Of a stretch of DNA of 64,000 nucleotides, positions 60,201 through 64,000 are shown piece after piece (position 1 is the first letter of the stretch; each line of letters begins with the position of its first letter). A program made the translations under genes and the position numbers. Below the pieces are notes generated by a model, which saw only the letters and a list, made by a program, of their open reading frames with translations, searched no databases and was not told the origin of the DNA. Source of the DNA: Nageia nagi (lineage: Eukaryota; Pinophyta); the NCBI GenBank assembly GCA_050084985.1, contig JBITNC010000001.1:197470001-197534000 (forward strand). Direction: 5' to 3'.

Positions 60201-60699
60201 GGATGAGTACATACCTAAGGTTGAGCATTCTATTAGGGACAAGGATGTGCTAGTGCCACATCCTTCACCACCACGTGCTATGAGGAGCGAGCCTGAGGAC
60301 ATATAAGAGGACCGAGACAAGGGGAAAGAGACCATTGCATTGATTGCAACACTAGTAGTTTAGAACTTTAGAGTCAGACTCTTAGAGTCTAGACTCAGTT
60401 TTTATTCCAGCACTAGAAGTCTTTAGACTTTACTATTTAGAAGTTTAGAACTACTTTACTTTTGAGTTATGACTATATACATTGTTGTATTCACTATTTT
60501 TGATGCTCATTAATGGTCACAAACAATCAATGATCATTGCTACTCTCTAATTCCATATTTAAATATGTTTTTGTGTTTTGTTTCATAAAATGTTCGTGTT
60601 TTTTTTTCCGAGTTTTGGTATTGAGTACTCTCCAAGTTGCCGAATACTCTCCAAATTTTTCTTGGCCGGGTAATTCTCGAGCCGAGTATTCCAACCTTG
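57281..60699 (+). mobile_element. hAT DNA transposon (ends approximate)
   Basis: It contains a hAT transposase. The proposed ends begin CAAGG on the left and end CCTTG on the right. Subterminal motifs GAGTACTCGGC (left, about 57356) and GAGTATTCGGC (right, inverted) are shared. I find no convincing 8-bp target duplication, so the borders are tentative. Confidence 0.5.
57797..60306 (+). pseudogene. hAT transposase, nearly full length, inactivated
   Basis: The start ATG is at 57797 (METEDDVHSNAPPPQA). Exon 1 runs to 59137, exon 2 is 59258-59666 and exon 3 starts at 59779. Introns of 120 and 112 bp have GT-AG ends. Domains: an N-terminal BED-like finger (NFYKRPYRGAINRLKYHL, where the usual Cys pair is lost), the DUF659/RNase H-like core with the first catalytic Asp in MSDGWTNTKNRTLLNFMV, and the C-terminal dimerisation domain (RILSQPCSASG then CERNWSMF and LNDLVFIQYNLRL). 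Damage: the second catalytic Asp is Asn (VTNNSSIYVSAGKIL), TGA replaces Trp at 58775, TAA at about 58840, a stop at the end of exon 2, and a one-base gain between SASG and CERNWS. An acidic tail follows to 60306. Confidence 0.88.
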
Positions 60700-61384
60700 G
60701 CTTCAAAGAGGAGCAAGGAGGAATGTCAAATGGAAATGGAGGGTTTCAAAGTGAAAGAGTCATGGTTTTGGATGAAGAACCTAACAAGATGTCATAAAAG
60801 TAGAAACTGACATAGAATACCCAATCAACTTGTATGTTAAGGACCAAACAACAAACATAAGTAAGCGTCAAGCACCTTTTAAATTAGTTCAGAGATAACT
60901 TCTCTAAAGGTCGAAAGCTTTCAAATGAATAAAACGAAAGTGCACAAACCAACTATGAATGTTCTCAAGATTCAATCCATAACATCAATATGAAAATTTC
61001 AAACTCATGCCTTTGCATAACCACTTTGTATTAGCTTTTGAAAAAAGAGGTTCAAAGATTTACAATATGCTCTCACTTTACAAAAAGTTCTCTCGTCAAG
61101 AATGAAGTGTTTGCTTCATAATGAAGTCCTTACAAAAATGAAAGCCTTGATCTCTTACTTATAGACTTTTACAAACCCTAAAAGTGACTTTTGAAACCCT
61201 AGAAATGAGATTCAAAACTCTAATCCCTAATTGCAACATTAACAACTATTTACAAACTAATTGGAAATGCTAATTGAGATTATAATTGGACTTAGTGGAA
61301 ATCCACTAAGTTTAGCCAAAATTTGGCTTACATATCAAAAATTTGCCAAAATAGACCCCTTTCTATTATGGCGATGATAGGAAG
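60307..61384. other. Unassigned stretch, right edge of hAT and beyond
   Basis: 60307-60699 is the 3' untranslated end of the hAT element. From 60700 on no gene is supported. On the minus strand a TATAAGTAAGAGATC-like motif stands at about 61150-61165. That could mark a minus-strand LTR placed after the ORF at 61385-62083, but I found no second copy. Confidence 0.35.
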
Positions 61385-62083
61385 ATGGCTTGTACATTTG
61401 TCGTAATTTTAGCTTCAAAATCATCTCCCATGAATGCTTCTACATTCCAGATGGCTCGATGGATAGTCTGGAGGATTCCTTTGTTTGGTAGTAAGTGCTC
61501 CATGATGGCCTTACTGGTTTTGACCATTTCCTTGCACCATGCAGCAAGTCTAACTCCTCATTTCATCTGTTTACCTATTTTCAGGATATGTGGATCATCA
61601 GGACATAACTGCTCTGCAATAGTGGTGTGGATTGTTGTCATCACCGTCATATACTCCTTGATGTTGTCGTTTTCCTCAAACAAAGGTACCTGGAATTCAC
61701 ATTCCCTTGCTTGCTCAATGATAACGGCTTTGAGTTGAGCCCTAGTGTATATGAAGTCAGTGGATTTGAATTTTATGTAGAACAAATAATCATACAATTG
61801 GAACCAATCTACGCAAAAATCTAGCACGACCGGATGATGGGAAGCCCTTATCCGTAGATCAAACATTGTGGGGTATCCATTCTTCCATCTGATGATCAGC
61901 TAGTCTAATCCTTCCACCTGAGAATGTGAACCCTCGTCCTCAATATAAAAATTTGTCATACTTGAGTGGAATGCTTTGATAGCATCAATAAGATCCTCGA
62001 TCCATTCTTGTTTCAAGGCGGTGATTCCAGTGTTCAAGTCAACTTGCTTTTTGATATCTTCAACTGTCAAATTAGCAGCCTTG
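61385..62083 (-). pseudogene. Unrecognised minus-strand ORF
   Basis: One frame runs from 62083 to 61558 with a single TAG and then, past another TAG, to about 61385, roughly 230 codons. It reads QVDLNTGITALKQEWIEDLI, DAIKAFHSSMTNFYIEDEGS, then VVLDFCVDWFQLYDYLFYIK, ENDNIKEYMTVMTTIHTTIA and LAAWCKEMVKTSKAIMEHLL. Its N-terminus is lost where an E-like LTR fragment begins at 62084. It is mainly helical with no motif I know. A transposable-element ORF is the likeliest class, given the surroundings, but this is not shown. Confidence 0.5.
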
Positions 62084-62345
62084 TGTGACGTCCCATTTGG
62101 ACCATTGACAAAATGTGTCATGGTCACTTTGTAATCTAGTGTTTGTTTATAATCATGTTGTACATGTGTAACTCAAGCAGGAGCTTATGGTTTGTGGACC
62201 CCATTGTGAGCCCAGAAATGGGACATCTCCTCTTGAGTAGTGATGTTGTGTTATATGTATGGGTAATCCCGTATTGTGGGAATCCCAATGTAGTGTTGTG
62301 TGTATGGGTAATCTCGGATTGTGGGAATCCCTGTAACATCCCCTT
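62084..62345 (+). repeat. E-like LTR fragment (third copy, divergent)
   Basis: It begins TGTGACGTCCC and keeps the order of landmarks seen in E and K: GACCCCATTGTGAGCCC, then ATGGGACATCTCC, then GTATTGTGGGAATCCC. The sequence between landmarks differs, so it is a relative of that LTR family, not a recent copy. The end is undefined. Confidence 0.65.
62240..62333. repeat. Two ~45-bp tandem units ending GTGGGAATCCC
   Basis: Both units contain GTTGTG, TATGGGTAATC and GATTGTGGGAATCCC or a one-base variant. Confidence 0.85.
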
Positions 62346-62745
62346 TTAGAAGATAGAGTTCGCCATATGTCTTGGAGAGTTGATATGATTCGTTCTTTGG
62401 ATAGGGCATCTCGTGGGCAACGTTTTGACAGGTCACATGAAATGGTTTCATCAAGGGACAAAGGAGTTATGGGCTCTTGAAGTTCGCTAGCCAGACCAGT
62501 CTTGCACTTCATGGCCACCCATGGAAATCTATGAACAACTCTATATTGACTCTTTGAAATGTGATGTCCCACTCCTTGGGATGTGTGTATGTTGTGATGT
62601 GTATTCAACGCATGTAGCAATAGTAATGGGACCATTTGTCTAAGTTGTGATGCATGATTCCAAGGTGTTCCATATCTAGCCATTGGATTTTGTGATTACG
62701 GGTATCCCTAGGCAACATTGGAATAGAGAGGCATACGCATGATTC
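62346..62745. other. Unassigned stretch before LTR H
   Basis: No convincing gene. One plus-strand frame at 62395-62480 (RASRGQRFDRSHEMVSSRDK) reads protein-like but is short and isolated. Confidence 0.35.
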
Positions 62746-63407
62746 TGTGATGTTCCTTTTATTTTTATTTCTTTATTTCTAGCAAACCCTCAATATAAAA
62801 ATGCAGAAATAAATTGCAGCAATAAAATAACTCAGAAATTGCTCATAAAATAACACTAGTATGAGGAGAAATCAGCCAGTATCATATATTAAATATTTCC
62901 AAACCAATACAAAGCTGGAATGGACAAATGGAATACTCACGAAACTAAAAATGTAGATACAAACTTTCCAAACTGAGTGAATCCCTCCACAAAAGAAATG
63001 CCACGAACCACTCACAGATGCCTCTTTTTGTATTTTTTGATATTTTAGGGCAATAACACCTTCAATGATATTGCCAAGCCCCCAACCATGCACCTCCAAT
63101 GCACTATGGGAATGAGCAAGACCTGCAATCTCAACTCATGGAAACTCTAGGGTTTCAATATTCAATTCTCATATCACATAACATGCTCCAAATGAGATGC
63201 TACTTTCTTTTATAGAATGAGGTTCTAATTTGGAGTTGACATCTCCTAACCCTAAAATCACTTAAAGTACCTTATTACAAAAAATAAAAATATAAAACAT
63301 AAATAAACACAACTTAAGTTATGTCTCTTAGTCACATGAACCCTTTTTCCACTTTTATAATTAAGTGTAGGAGACATTTACAAAATATTTATTTTTGGAA
63401 CATTACA
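62746..63407 (-). repeat. 3' LTR of element H
   Basis: In the plus direction it starts TGTGATGTTCC and ends GGAACATTACA, an 11-bp terminal inverted repeat with one mismatch; 662 bp. On the minus strand TATAAAAG at 63214-63207 is the probable TATA box. It follows directly on the coding end of element H. The other LTR lies outside the window. Confidence 0.82.
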
Positions 63408-64000
63408 AGTCCACCCTCCTCAAATTGCTTGTCCTCAAGCAAAGTCAAAGTTGGATCATCTAAAATTTCTGCACCTTCCCAAGTAGCATCCTCCATAGGC
63501 AAGTTCTTCCACTTCACAAGATATTCTTTGATAGTCCTACTCCTAAGTTTTTTCTCCCTTGTCTCAAGGATCAATTCAGGTTCAAGAATGAGCTTTCCTT
63601 CATCATCAAGAGGTGGCAAATCTGAAGATGGCTGAACATGTTGGCCTAAAGCCTTTTTCAAGCAAGAAACATGAAAAACATTGTGTATCTTACTCTCACT
63701 TGGAAGTTCCAAAGCATATGCAACCTGTCCAACCTTACTAATCACCTTGTAAGGCCCATAGAACTTGGGTTTTAGCTTCTCTGATCCACTCTTCTTCAAT
63801 GTGGACTGTTTGTAGGGCTACAACCTAACATAAACCAAGTCACCCACCTCAAATGAACGCTCACTACGTTGTTGATCTGCATACTTCTTCTGCTGATTTT
63901 GTGCCATAAGAATATTATCCTTCAAAGCATTAAGAATAGCTTGATTTTCTGCTGCAAAGTCTCTAGCTTTTTGGACCTTTGAATCACCATAAATCGGATC
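63408..64000 (-). pseudogene. Element H integrase C-terminus with chromodomain
   Basis: The minus-strand frame from the right window edge reads RSFEVGDLVYVRL, a stop, then the open block 63799-63389: SEKLKPKFYGPYKVISKVGQ, SKIHNVFHVSCLKKALGQ, then the chromodomain KEYLVKWKNLPMEDATWEGA. The end of the frame, KQFEEGGLVMF, overlaps the purine tract GAGGAGGGTGGACT and runs into the LTR. It is among the best preserved coding pieces here, with an intact chromodomain (Trp, Trp and acidic residues present). It is the 3' end of a chromovirus whose other genes lie beyond 64000. Confidence 0.9.

Noticed and set aside
57281-60699. Firm terminal repeats and target duplication for the hAT element
   Set aside because: Only CAAGG/CCTTG and weak subterminal motifs agree; the flanking octamers do not match.

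Overview
The window looks like a piece of a very large, repeat-rich seed-plant nuclear genome, most likely a gymnosperm. That placement is an inference. It rests on nested, heavily decayed LTR retrotransposons, L1-type LINE and hAT remains, tRNA-iMet-type primer sites, AT-rich CpG-poor DNA and only one convincing host exon. I see no bacterial genes, rRNA, tRNA or CRISPR.

1-35,389 kb scale: this is essentially one huge Ty3/gypsy element (A, minus strand, about 14 kb once insertions are removed). Younger elements are nested inside it. Element B (gypsy, minus, 9225-15416) sits inside A's reverse transcriptase. Element C (Ty1/copia, plus, 16707-31020) sits between A's protease and its archaeal-type RNase H. 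Element D (gypsy, plus, 24837-30767) sits inside C's 3' LTR. B, C and D each have paired LTRs, a primer binding site and 5-bp target duplications with one mismatch. A reads, in its own direction: LTR, gag, protease, archaeal-type RNase H, RT, vestigial RNase H/tether, integrase, then a long extra ORF (6620-3177, about 1,147 codons, no family I recognise, coiled-coil C-terminal part), then LTR.

35.4-45.3 kb: a mosaic of a plus-strand gypsy gag scrap, an inverted C-family LTR end, non-coding AT-rich DNA, one clean minus-strand terminal exon of a host coiled-coil protein (38203-38553), an L1 LINE ORF2 remnant and a second LINE RNase H remnant.

45.3-54.8 kb: a younger, more GC- and CpG-rich set. 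Element E (45296-49803) carries only gag and protease, then a 30-bp minisatellite and a truncated 3' LTR. Next come an RT scrap, an LTR of a minus-strand element (J) preceded by an unrecognised ORF, and a second full E-type LTR (K) followed by a quite different unrecognised ORF.

54.9-64.0 kb: a broken coding stretch of unknown identity, an almost complete but inactivated hAT transposase with two small introns, an unrecognised minus-strand ORF beside a third E-like LTR fragment, and the 3' end of a chromodomain gypsy element (H) running off the right edge.

Nearly all coding regions are broken. Many stops replace Gln or Trp, and the Gly, Cys and Asp losses mostly fit C-to-T or G-to-A change, as expected of methylated, silenced repeats.
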